Assembly (NCBI RefSeq): GCF_029168945.1
Contig: NC_083605.1
Location: forward strand, 26,735,280-26,799,279
DNA: 64,000 nucleotides
Reading direction: 5' to 3'
Source of the DNA: Cannabis sativa
Lineage: Eukaryota > Streptophyta > Magnoliopsida > Rosales > Cannabaceae
In this document: piece after piece, positions 23,185-34,044 of the stretch
How the letters are laid out: each line of letters begins with the position of its first letter
Numbering within the stretch: position 1 is the stretch's first letter
Program-made: the position numbers and the translations under genes
The notes under the pieces: generated by a model
Database searches by the model: none
Seen by the model: only the letters and a program-made list of their open reading frames with translations
Told to the model about the DNA's origin: nothing

Positions 23185-25278
23185 ATGGTGGAGACTAGAA
23201 GTACTCGTCAACCTCGCCCAATAGAAGATGCTCAAGATCCAAATGAGGAGGATGTAGCCGCAAGTGCAGCTGAGGGTTCTGAGGAAGAAGAAGGCATTCC
23301 TGATGATCACTACGAGGGAAACCTCGACGAGTATGCCTACGATGAAGGTAGCTACTCGGAGTTGGTGCTTCTAAGGGAAAAAGCTATCGATCACGAAGTC
23401 GAGATCGAAGCCCAAAAAGCACAAAACCAAAAAATGCAAGAAGTAATGCTAGCCATGCAAAAAGCCATGGAGGCGGCTGGTATTCACGTGCATCCCAAGG
23501 CAATGACTGCAGGACTCGGCAAGGAACCAGAAGAATCCTCGCCTAGTACCCAACAGCAAAAGTCTAGGGAGCCTAGCCCCATAAGGTATCCCGCTGAAGG
23601 GAACCAAAAGAAAAACCCTACCTCTACCCCTGGGCAAAAGAAAAAGGTGCAGGATCCGTGAAAGGTCCGCTCAGATTTCCCTAAAGGAAAAGGTCCGCAG
23701 AGGGGCAAGCTCCAAAAAGGGAGTCTTGGCCCTCAGGATCGAGAGGACCGAAAAAGCATTTCCGTGCACCAGGAGCCCGGAGGTAGAGGAAGAAGAGGAC
23801 AGAGATGTCCTCCCGTTGATTTGAGAAATCAAATCAATGGGAATCAAGGTGACCTCCGGGAGCACCTTGACCAAAAAAGATACGGGTCCGAGGTCTCCAC
23901 GGGTACGTTAAATGAAGGAATCATGGCGGAACTCGCCATACTCCGAAAAGATATTGCCCGAGTCTCCCGGAGGCAAAAAGGGGATGACTCCGACTCAGAC
24001 TGTGAGGACCGGGAGCCATGTGCTAAGCACATCCTGGAGGCCGAGCTCCCCAAGAACTTTAAGATGCCCGAAATGGCAGCTTATACCGGGAACTCCGATC
24101 CAAGCGACCACTTGTCGTGGTTTAACCGTGTCATGATGGTCATGAGAGTCAGCAATGACGCAAAATGTCTGTACTTCTCGCTTACTCTGAGTGGGTCCGC
24201 GGAGGAATGGTTCAAGAAGCTGGAACCAGGATCTGTGGGCTGTTGGAACAAGTTACAGATCAACTTCCGTAGACAGTTTGTCGCCGCAAGAAAGGTCAAC
24301 CTGGAGGTCAGTGCCTTGACTAACATCAAGCAACTGCCCACCGAGACCTTGAAAAACTACATAAAGAGGTTCCGAGAGGAAGCCTCAAAGACCAAGAAAG
24401 TTGATGACGGACAGCAGCTTGCTCTTCTCCAGGCAGGCATCCGTACATGGACTCCCTTCTGGAACGAACTACAACAAGAAGGGGCTGCTAGCCTTCAGGA
24501 CTTCCAAAAGCGAGTCCAAAAATATATCAACCTTGAAGAGGCCCAAATAGTGGCCTATGGAGGATACTATCCCACCGGGATAGCAGGGTACATGCCCGGA
24601 GCACCGCCCTCGGGTACTGTCCCGACCGCGGCTCCTCCATTGAGCGGTATACAGTTCTCTGCCACTCCTGGATATAGTCAGGGCCAGGCCTTGGCGCCCG
24701 CATCATCCCATTTTGGAAATCCCTCAGAGATAAATGGACAAGCTCCCTCACACTTCCCTCCAACCGCTAGCCTGGCAGGCCCTTCCCAGGGCTCAAGGAG
24801 TAAACGATCCTCCAAAGGCAGCACCCGGACGGACTCCCAAGAGCGTGTGTACTTTGCTACTAGGCAAAATACGCACTACCGGAGACCACCTCCTTTGTCC
24901 AAAGATAGCTACCGGAGGGATCCAAGCAAAAGATGCGAGTACCACAACGACATTGGTCATAGCACCAACGAATGCAAGAATCTCAAAGACGAGATTGAAA
25001 ACCTGATCCGATTGGGCCACCTCTATGAGTGGATCAAGAATCGGCTGCCACACCTCGATCCGGGCCAGGCGATAGGGGTTGTGCCCCAGGGAACACCAGG
25101 GGGTGCAGCAGGAGCATTGGCTCCAGTTGCCCCCGCGGGCGATGCCCAGCACATCCCCGGTCTGCCGCCCAGACCCAACAGGAGGGTAGCCATGATCTCC
25201 GGAGGACCCCATATTGGAGGAACCACTCGCAAAGAGCTAAAGCGGTATGCTGGGGCCGTAAAGCACAATGAGGTCTGA
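23185..25278 (+). pseudogene. gag: Tat gag (nucleocapsid-like polyprotein, N-terminal part), with stop
   Basis: Gag packages element RNA in cytoplasmic particles. The frame opens at ATG 23185 (MVETRSTRQPRP), has an acidic N-terminal region and a coiled-coil-like stretch (EVEIEAQKAQNQKMQEVM). A single in-frame TGA at 23659-23661 interrupts it, most simply a CGA codon changed by C to T. The frame then continues through the retrotransposon Gag core (YTGNSDPSDHLSWFNRVM at about 24082, then GSAEEWFKKLEPGSVG) and ends with a zinc-knuckle-like motif C-X2-H-X4-H-X4-C at 24934-24975. Another TGA at 25276-25278 closes this part, but the frame resumes at once as pol, so the ancestral gag and pol were probably one frame. 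Confidence 0.9.
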
Positions 25279-28200
25279 GAGGTTACTCAACTCCCAGCTC
25301 AAAGGCCCCGGCTGATGGATCAACCCATCACATTCACGTAAGAAGACGCCAAGACGGTGCGCTTCCCTCACCATGATCCGCTGGTTATCGAGACCCCCAT
25401 CGCTAATAAGGTGGTGGCCAGAGTCTTGATTGACAACGGAAGCTCCGTGAATCTAATCTTAAAGGAGGCCTTCACTGCAATAGGCCTGACGGACCGAGAC
25501 CTCTCACCCAGTGGTTCCCAACTCACAGGGTTTAATGGAACGACGCTTATCCCAATGGGAAAAGTGAGACTTCCAGTCACCTTGTGTCCGAACACCCCCC
25601 AGAGCACATTCAAGTACTGCACTTTTGTGGTGGTGGACTGCCCGACCACTTACAACGCGATCCTTGGCCGACCGGCCTTGGTAGATTTTGGCACAGTCAC
25701 GTCCATTCGGCACCTGTGCTTAAAGTTCCCTACCCAGGAAGCTGGAATCGGGACGGTGAGAGGAAACCAGGAGGAAGCAAGGCAATGTTACAATGTTGCA
25801 ACCCACCTGCCCGTGCTGATGGTCCGGGAAACCATTGAGCCAGAAATGACTAAAGAAGATGAGTTGGATCCCCGAGTGGGGTCCCCAAAAATTGTGGAAC
25901 CAATGGAGGATGTCGAGGAAATATCAGTGTGCGACCTCGACCCAACCAAAGTGCTCCAGCTGGGAAAGAGCCTAGATCCGGAGGAAAAAGAAAAAATAAT
26001 AAAATCACTGAAGGGCGCCATCGACATTTTTGCATGGCGTCAAGAGGACATGACTGGCATAAGTCCCCACGTCATCACCCACGTCCTCAACGTTAACGCA
26101 GACATGCCGCCAGTCCAACAAAAGCGATGCCCTCTCGACTCGGTAAAAGCCGAGGCTCTAGAGAAAGAGGTGTATAAGCTTCTGACGAACAGCATGATCC
26201 GCGACGTATGCTATCTGGAATGGCTAGCCAATCCGGTCCTATTGCCCAAGCCGAACGGAACTTGGTGAGTTTGTATAGATTTCACTGATCTAAACAAAGC
26301 TTGTCCGAAGGACTGCTTCCCGCTACCCAGGATCGACCAGATGGTAGACGCCACTTCTGGATTCAAATTACTATCCTTCATGGACGCCTACGCCGGGTAT
26401 AACCAAATAAAGATGCACACGGCGGACCAAGAGTGCACTAGCTTCAGGACCGATAAGGGGGTATACTGCTACCTAGTCATGCCTTTCGGACTGAAGAACG
26501 CCGGAGCGACCTACCAAAGAATGGTCAACCGGATGTTCAAAGGCCTCTTGGGACGAAACATGAAGGTATACGTGGATGATATGCTCGTCAAGTCCAAAGC
26601 ATGCAATAGCCATGCGGACGACTTAGAGGAGTGTTTTGAGGTAGTCCAGAGATACGGCATGAAGCTCAACCCAAAGAAATGCACTTTTGGGGTCAAGTCA
26701 GGGAAGTTCCTGGGCTTCATCGTCAGCCAGAGGGGCATTGAGGCAAACCCAGAGAAAATCCAAGCTCTCCTGAGCTTGCCATCCCCTAAAAAGCATAAAG
26801 ATGTGTAGAGCCTAACGGGAAAGGTTGCTGCCCTGAGCCGTTTCATCTCACGGTCTACAGACAAGTGCATCCCCTTCTTCAACATACTGAAGAAGTGTCA
26901 AAAGTTTGAGTGGTCGGACGAGTGCGAGGAGGCATTCAAAAAGCTGAAAGAACATATAGCCAAGCCTCCCATCCTGTCAAAACCCGTTCTCAAAGAGGAC
27001 CTATTCCTATATTTGGCCATCTCCGAGCACGAGGTTAGCGCTGCCCTAGTCCGGGAAGAAGAGAAAACTCAACATCTCGTGTACTATGTTGGCAAGCGCA
27101 TGATAGGAGCGGAAACAAGGTACCCCATCGTCGAGAAACTAGTTTTCTGCCTCCTGATGGCCTCAAGAAAATTAAGGCCATATTTCCAAGCACATCCGAT
27201 CAAGGTACTGGCCAACCACCCGCTCCTGCAAGTCCTTCAAAAACCAGAAGCATCCGGAAGGCTCCTCAAGTGGGCAATGGAGTTAAGTCAGTTCGACTTG
27301 CACTACGTTCCCCGAATCTCCATAAAAGGCCAAGCCTTGGCAGACTTCATTATCGAATGCAATAAAGCCGAGGCAACCGCAAATGCGCCAACACCATCGG
27401 TCCCCACATGGAGAGTGTTTGTGGACGGAGCCTCTAATGAAAATGGATCCGGAGCAGGGGTGGCAATGATATCCCCGACCGGACTGCGACTCCAGGCAGC
27501 CCTACGGTCGACTTCCCAGCTTCAAACAATGAGGCCGAATACGAGGCCTTGATAGCAGGCCTGAGGCTGGCGAAAGCCGTAGGGGCCAAAAGAGTGGAAG
27601 TCTACAGTGATTCCCAGCTGGTCGTAAATCAGATATCGGGAGAATACCAAACACGCGGCGAGCGAATGGCCGCGTATGTAATGATAGTCCGGGAGCTGCT
27701 CCAAGAGTTCACGGACTACAAAGTAGAAAGAATCCCCCGAGAAAAGAACGCTCACGCGGACTGTCTGGCTAAGTTAGCTTCAGATAGTGAAATCGAAGGG
27801 CTGGGGGTAGTACCAGTAGAACGCTTGGCAGAGCCAAGCATCAAAGTAAAAGAGGCCATAACAACGGTTGGGCAAGAACCCAGCTGGATGGTCCCCATCA
27901 TAGAATACATAACAAAAGGTGAGTTGTCCCAAGAAAGGGCACTGTCTCGAAAGATTCAGTATCAGGCTCATCGTTATGTAATGATGGATCAAATTCTCTA
28001 CCGAAGAGGACTCATCATGCCTGATTTAAGGTGTGTATCGGACCCTGAAGCTAGACGAATCATGCTAGAGGTCCACGAAGGGTTCTGTGGAGATCATACA
28101 AGAGGACCCAGTCTCTCAAAGAAAATATTGAGACAGGGATACTTCTGGCCAACAATGAAAAAAGATTGTATAGACTACGTCCAAAAGTGTGATTCGTGCC

Positions 28201-29119
28201 AAAGGTTCGCGAACATACCGAGAGCTCCTCCCAATGAAATTACCTTGATGACTAGTCCCTGGCCCTTCGCGGTTTGGGGAATAGATCTTATTGGGTCCCT
28301 GCCAACAGGAAAGGGAGGAGTAAAGTATGCAATAGTAGCAGTAGACTATTTCACCAATTGGACGGAGGCTGAGCCCATGAAGACTATAACTGCTAAAAAA
28401 GCACTAGACTTTGTTATCAAAAACATAGTGTGTCGATATGGCCTGCCTCACAAAATAGTCTCCGACAATGGAAAGCAATTTGATTGCGAAGAATTTACTG
28501 ACTTCTGCAACCAACACGGAGTAGTAAAAAGCTTCTCTGCGGTGGCAAGGCCGCAAACAAACGGTCAAGCAGAAGCAGTCAATAAAATCCTAAAGGTCAC
28601 CCTGAAGAAAAAGCTAGTGGCCTGCAAAAACAACTGGCCTGAAGAATTGCCAAGAGTGTTATAGGCCTACCGGACGACCCCTAGAACCACGACCGGCAAC
28701 TTGCCTTTTTTAATGGCGTACGGTTGCGAAGCGATGGCTTGGTAGAAACGTTATTCCCATCCCACAGGAGAACGACTTACGATCCAGCCACGAATCAAGC
28801 TTTACTTCAAGAAGCTCTGGATCAAGTTGAAGAACTCCGGGACGAGTCTCAAATACGGATGGCAGCTTATCAAAAGAAGGTGACCAAATATTTTTACTCC
28901 AAAGTTAAAAACAGAAAGTTTGCTATTGGGGATATGGTCTTAAGAAGAGTCTTCCCAGCCACCTAAGAACCCGGAGTGGGGGTACTTGGGCCAAATTGGG
29001 AAGGGCCATATGAAATCGAGGACGAAATCGATTCAGGCACTTACAAGCTAAAAAGAATGGACGGAACCATTGTGCCAAGGGCCTGGAACGCCGATCACCT
29101 CAAAAAATATTACCAATAG
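25279..29119 (+). pseudogene. pol: Tat pol: protease, RT, two RNases H, integrase; multiply broken
   Basis: Domains follow Gypsy order. Protease has DNGSS near 25432-25446. Reverse transcriptase has YVDD at 26569-26580 and MPFGLKNAGATYQRM before it. A connection/RNase H part starts near 27013. A second, archaeal-type RNase H starts near 27409 (WRVFVDGAS, then YSDSQLVV near 27600), a hallmark of the Tat lineage. Integrase has an HHCC finger ([15 protein letters not shown]) and catalytic D at 28284, D at 28464 and E at 28572 (D-59-D-35-E). In-frame stops lie at 25339 (TAA), 26266 (TGA), 26806 (TAG), 28662 (TAG) and 28964 (TAA). One-base-type frameshifts lie near 27507 and 28740. The last codons end at TAG 29117-29119. 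Catalytic residues survive, so decay is recent. Confidence 0.93.
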
Positions 29120-29526
29120 CCAAAAATATAACTTAGACTTTGTTTAAAGAGTTAGTACCGTTTAAGTGTATACAGCCTCCACATGTTAAATAAAACTGAG
29201 TGCCTTACAAACAAAGTTTCTATGCCACTCAGGGGGGTACTAAGGTATACCACACGGACAGACAAGAAACAGGCTAAGTAAAATATCCTGGCCCAAAAGG
29301 CAGGTAAAAAAAAAGTATGCACAAAAAAGACAAAAAAGCATATGTATAAACATCCTGACCCAAAGGGCAGGTCCAAAAGGAAGATATGTGCATCAAAAAA
29401 GATCATATATAAATATATAAATAAAAATCCTAGCCCTAAGGGCAGGTCAAAAATATATACAAATGGCCCGGGGATAGGCCTTAACTATTGTCTCCCCTTT
29501 AATAAGAATAGCTATGTAAATAGAAA
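29120..29526. repeat. Spacer between pol and antisense gene with three short repeats
   Basis: A 20-bp word of the form TCCTGACCCAAAGGGCAGGT occurs at 29286-29305, 29353-29372 and 29428-29447, separated by A-rich sequence (spacing 67 and 75 bp). The unit contains a near-palindrome (CCTGxCC..GGCAGG). No coding sequence is seen. Confidence 0.8.
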
Positions 29527-30926
29527 TTATCTTAGGTACCAGCTGTCCGAAGGCTGGAACCAGCTGGAAGAAATGTAAGCTGAAGGGTCTAAGGGAACGG
29601 GCTCCGGAGGGCCAGAACCCATCCGGGACCGACCTAGGAAATCTCCTAAGTTGGAAAAATAATATTCCTTCATATGGTCTCCCCACCGGGTCGAGGGCAT
29701 CCTAAACCTATGGAGACGCTCATCGAACCCTACAGGCCTAAGACTGGCATATTCGCCAACGGAAGGAACGTAATGTACTGCTAAAGGAGACTTACCAGAG
29801 CCGGAAGTGCTGGCGCCAGGAGCCCTAGTATTCAGCACCTGAATCGAAGGCTCTGGCCTGGGAGCCCTCCTCTCAGCTGAGTCCCCAATGCGAAGGGGCT
29901 TCCCAGCGATCGCCTGGCTTCTCCTCTCGACCGGGCTCCCCACGCGAAGTGGTCTCCCGAAAGTTGCCTGGGCCTTGGAATAAGCCTTCTCCTGGGCCTT
30001 CCGGTAGAGATATTCCTGGTACTTCTTCTCGGCGGTGGCAATGAGTTCATCCCGGAAGGTCTTCTCCGCGGCGGGCACCCTCACATTCGGACAGATAACC
30101 TTAGAAAGGTTAGAGTCCTCCACTGATTGGTGCGGCAGGATGAGCTTGGCCTTTCGGCAATTCTCCGTCGTGACCAGGCCCCCGACGTCAAGGTCCGCCC
30201 GGTCGTAAATTGCAAAGACCTGGGCCCTCCGGAGAAAGACCTGAGTAGGCGCGGTCCGTTCATAGGGGGAATCCTGACCCACTCTGTGAGAAGTTCCGGG
30301 TGCTCCACTGCTCGGAACCCAGAGGAGAAGAAAAAACGGTGGCGATACTCCTTAACATGAGTTTGCCTATTATAAGGGACCACCCCATCATTGGAAGGGT
30401 GGGCCCGGAATCCGTAAAAACCATCTTTAAATTTGTCCCCCTTCTTGGGGACAGAAACAAGTTCATAAAAATACAAAATCTCCGCCGAACTGGGAGAGCC
30501 CCATCCCCGGGCGGAGTAAAAAATAAATAAGCCTGAGAGCAGGCGGTATGCTTGAGGAATCAGTTGGTATGGCGCAAGGCCGACAAAAACTAAAAAATTA
30601 ATAAAGTAGTCTTGGAGAGGAAGCATGGCCCCGACCATCAAGTGCGTCTGGCTCCAAGCCCCGAAGCCGCCATAGTTGTGGTTGGGCGTCTCCGCATCTC
30701 AGGGCGGCCGGTGATACGTCCCGAATGTTGAGGGTTTGATTCCAGCCACCTCCACGATGTTCTCCAGCTGGTGGGGGCAGGTTAGGGTGGAATGAAGCTC
30801 AGCCGCCTCCCATCCTGTGGCCCGAGACTTGTACCTCTCCTGGGCAACAGGACCCAGTGAGACGTCTTCAAGGGTAGCCAGACGCTTACCACTCTTCTTG
30901 GACGACTTTGAACCGGACGCAGACAT
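29527..30926 (-). pseudogene. Antisense protein of the Tat element (PF04195-like), one stop, one frameshift
   Basis: A protein frame runs opposite to gag-pol, between pol and the 3' LTR. It opens at ATG 30926-30924 with a basic Ser/Lys start (MSASGSKSSKKSGKR). It continues through a single TGA at 30701-30699 into NYGGFGAWSQTHLMVGAMLP, then PYQLIPQAYRLLSGLFIFYS, then DGFYGFRAH. This resembles the Pfam family called putative gypsy type transposon (PF04195), known as antisense frames in some Tat-lineage elements. A one-base frameshift near 30282-30290 shifts the frame to AIYDRADLDVGGLVTTENC, which runs to TAA at 29529-29527. The total is about 466 codons. The C-terminal part has repeats around PLRVGSPVERRSQAIAGKPL. 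Function of this family is not established. Its own promoter and leader intron are listed separately. Confidence 0.8.
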
Positions 30927-30935
30927 GTTTTGATT

Positions 30936-31401
30936 CTGAAAAAAGAGTTAAGATTCCAGCAGTTAGGCCCCATACCAAACCCTAAACCAAGAAAAAGGGA
31001 ATGGGGGCCCCTATCCGCTGGCAAGAGGCCCCCTCCGGACATCTGTCAATCAGAAAACCCTAGAAGGATTTCCTGGACAAAAATCGGGTGCAAAGAACTC
31101 ACAGAAGACAATATCCCGCATAAAAGAAAAAGAAAGGGCAAAAAATCGAGAAAAACAAAGTCTTCTCCATGCCCTTGAAAGGCCAGTACACAAAAAGCGT
31201 ATGGTCCTTTGTAAAAATAACGACAAACACGTGACAAGAGTAACCCTAACACCATAAATGGTGAATTTAGACCTGTTACGTGAAAAACCCAAAAGAATGC
31301 ATTCCCAGAAACTTCAAATACCAAACCCAGAAAAACAACAAACAGATAAGTAAAGCATGTCATGTACACAAATAGTAAAGCAAGGGATGCGAGAAACTTA
31401 C
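30936..31401 (-). other. Probable leader intron of the antisense gene
   Basis: On the minus strand a consensus donor, ATT then GTAAGTTTC, starts at 31401. A strong pyrimidine-rich acceptor, CTCTTTTTTCAG, ends at 30936, ten bases before the ATG of the antisense frame (AATCAAAACATG). The inferred 466-bp intron would lie wholly in the 5' leader. Confidence 0.6.
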
Positions 31402-31604
31402 AATGAAGTGTTGAAACTAGGGGTTATGTTGTCGATCAAACAAGGGAAGGTCGACTGATAGTAGTGAATGAAGGTTAATTGGGAAATTTGTAAAGTGTTC
31501 AAGGGTGTTCTCTTGGTCTGAGGATTTTTTCTTTTTCTCTCTAGGAAACTCGAGCAAAGTTGGCAAGAAATGGGAAGTAACCGAAATGAAGGAGAGGTGG
31601 TGGC

Positions 31605-31611
31605 TTTTATA
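31605..31611 (-). promoter_or_regulatory. TATA box of the antisense gene
   Basis: The minus strand reads CCTATAAAAG at 31613-31604, followed by a CT-rich leader (CCACCACCTCTCCTTCATTT). A start site about 30 bp downstream, near 31575, would give a leader holding the predicted intron. It is separate from the LTR promoter. Confidence 0.6.
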
Positions 31612-31928
31612 GGCAAAAATGCATGAGGAACAGGCACTATCACCTACCAATCGAACGGTTGGGGAGACGCACGATTCGAATTCCCAAAGATCAACGGTTG
31701 GATTGATTCGTAATTAAGGCGGTGGAAACGTTTGAGTATCCGTCTGACACCATTAATGCGCCGTATCAATCAATGGGCGTGAAATGAATCGACCTCTGCA
31801 AAAAGTGAATTGCTGCATTAAAGGCTATCATTAAATACACCCGCACGCGCTCAAAGCTCGTGCCAGGAAACCGAGGAGTCGACCAGAGGCACTTGAACAA
31901 GCCTTGTTTTATTTTTCAAATAAACAAG

Positions 31929-31942
31929 GCTTGGGGGGTAAA
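31929..31942 (+). other. Polypurine tract of the Tat element
   Basis: GGCTTGGGGGGTAAA lies directly before the 3' LTR at 31943, in the expected place for the plus-strand primer. Confidence 0.75.
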
Positions 31943-32728
31943 TGTTGCCCTTGATTTTGCCCAATATACATGGACCAACCAGACAAGGACACGTGGATCA
32001 GACAACTTAGCATTCAAATTATTTGCTAAGTCTTTATGTAATAAGGCAGCATTCGGGACATGCCTCCCGGAGAAGACATAGGGAGCCCCATACGCTCCCG
32101 GAAGCCCAAGTAACACTAAGGCATCTCCGCGAGGTGTCAGGCTTCCCCTGAGCAATCAAGTCGCATTTAATGCCGCATGGGAGGAAGTGTGTTGGGACTG
32201 CTACACGCAATAAAGTCTGACGGCACAACCCCCAATCTGCAGCTACAAAGTAATGATCATTTAAGTCTATCGACGGCTACATCGTGAAGAGTCACATCAG
32301 TCAAAAGACAATAAGGACATTCCACATAAAAGCCCTACAACACCTAGGGATTTGACCATGCATTACTCATGGTATATTCATTGGGAACGCCCAACTTTAT
32401 GGATACTTACAGATACACTTGTACAATAGTTCTGGGGATCACCCCACCAAAAACACTATAAATACCCCCTCAAAGCTCATTAAAGGGGGTCGAGAATCTT
32501 GGGTTGCATAAGAGCAAGAAGAGAAAATACTCACCAAGAACATTCTCTGTATTTATAAGAGTGAAACACTCACCAAATACATTCTCTGTATTAAATACAT
32601 CCATAAATAACAAAGACTCGTGGACTAAGGCTCATTAACGGCGCAACCACGTAAAAATCCTTCTCTAACTTTCTTACAGCTCTCTAAACTTATAATATTT
32701 TATCGGTTGCCGAAAACCTCGGTCAACA
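31943..32728 (+). repeat. 3' LTR of the Tat element
   Basis: 786 bp, the same length as the 5' LTR, with about 17 substitutions by eye (about 13 transitions). It is followed by the ATAAT target duplication at 32729-32733, after which the reverse Copia LTR resumes. Confidence 0.95.
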
Positions 32729-33793
32729 ATAATTGATTAACCAAAACCAATTATATGAGTCTTACAAGCAATATTATCTCAACTAGTGGGGGGACCATGG
32801 GTCTATATAACCGAGCTTCCAATAAGCAGATCAAGAATTTATAAGCTAAATTCACTGACTTATTAATTCTTCGTTGAATCCACGCATAGAACTTAGAATC
32901 GCACTCTCAGTATATAGAATGCTCTATATGTTCCACCATATAGATACATCATTAGTTATCCATTGTTATAATCCTAATTTGATCAATGATCCTCTATATG
33001 AATGATCTACACTGTAAAGGGATTAGATTACCGTTACACCCTACAATGTATTTAATCCTTAAAACACTTAACCCTGTATAAATGATATTTCAGCTTATGT
33101 GAAATGAGATCTCCACCATTTATTTCGTTTGGTCAAGCTCGAAGGAGATCATCCTTTACTTACTATTCGCCAGATAGAAGCTACAAATTCAATGTTTATG
33201 TTAGCGCACCCACTCAATTGCACTACCGTGTTCCCAAAATGTACGTATCACCCTGACCTAAAAGTAGGCTCAACTAACAAATCAAAGAACACGAATAACC
33301 TCTTGAGATTGAGCCTAATCATAACAGGATTAAGATCATTTGATCTAGGATCAACTAGGCGATATTGACTTGAATAGATATTACGGTAAGTTTAATAAAT
33401 CTAAGTCAAAGTTCAATATCGGTCCCTTCCGATGCATACTCCATGCATCCAACCTGAGCTTTACTTTAACCAATGCTCTGGAAAGAACATAGCATTTCTC
33501 CAAATGCAAGTAAACTCTTGTTGTAGATTATCATATCAGTAAAACCCTGTGTCTGATAAATCTAGGAAACTTTATTCACATAGTCATGTTTACTTTCCAA
33601 TATGTTGACAGCACAATAAACATGATCAAGTATCTGAAAAGGGTTTCAGATGAATTCATACATTATATACATATAATCATGAAATAAATCATGTGAACCA
33701 TGCAACATTAAATGTTATTTCTGATCTATATTAATAAGCAAATCTGATTATATTGAAATGAGTTTTATTTAGGGCATAAAACCCTACAATTTC

Positions 33794-34028
33794 AGCATTA
33801 AAGAAGGAGAGAAAAAGATCCAGGTTCAGATATTGATAATGCTCTGCTACAGAAAGGAATCAAGGGCTAGATATCTGAATGGAAGGAGTCATTATATTCC
33901 GCTGCACCCAATGTACGGTTTATCAAACTTTATATGTGTTTATTTCATCGTTTTAGAAGTTCATATTTAGGGTGTTAATCAACATACTTGTGAGTAGATC
34001 TAAGATCCTGGTAAAATAACTTCCAACA
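33794..34028 (+). repeat. 5' LTR of Copia A, last part
   Basis: The final 235 bp of the LTR, ending TTCCAACA at 34028. It picks up exactly where the first part stopped at 21504. Confidence 0.85.
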
Positions 34029-34030
34029 AC

Positions 34031-34044
34031 TGGCCTCAGAGCCA
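34031..34044 (+). other. Primer-binding site of Copia A
   Basis: TGGCCTCAGAGCCA begins two bases after the LTR. It is the tRNA-Met site (TGGTATCAGAGCCA) with two changes. The same variant is present in element C, so it is a family feature. Confidence 0.8.

Larger units (their letters stand above)
22337..32728 (+). mobile_element. Tat-lineage Ty3-gypsy retrotransposon with antisense gene, defective
   Basis: A complete 10.4-kb structure: 5' LTR 22337-23122, gag-pol frame 23185-29119, antisense gene on the minus strand about 31575-29527, purine tract, and 3' LTR 31943-32728. Target duplication ATAAT is exact at 22332-22336 and 32729-32733. Two RNase H modules and the antisense frame between pol and the 3' LTR place it in the Tat (Retand/Grande-like) group. 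I count about 17 differences between the LTRs, near 2%, mostly transitions. Premature stops and at least two frameshifts make this copy non-coding for a full polyprotein. Confidence 0.93.
21505..33788 (-). mobile_element. Reverse-oriented solo LTR inserted in the Copia A LTR
   Basis: This LTR belongs to the same family as its host LTR. It lies on the minus strand from TGTAGGGTTTTATGCCC (ending at 33788) down to TGTTGAAAATTATTTTACC (starting at 21505). The target duplication is GTTTC on the left (21500-21504) and ATTTC on the right (33789-33793), one mismatch. Reading across the insertion restores the host LTR word order seen in sister LTRs. It is itself split by the Tat element between 22336 and 32729. 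It forms an inverted repeat with the host LTR. Confidence 0.85.
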
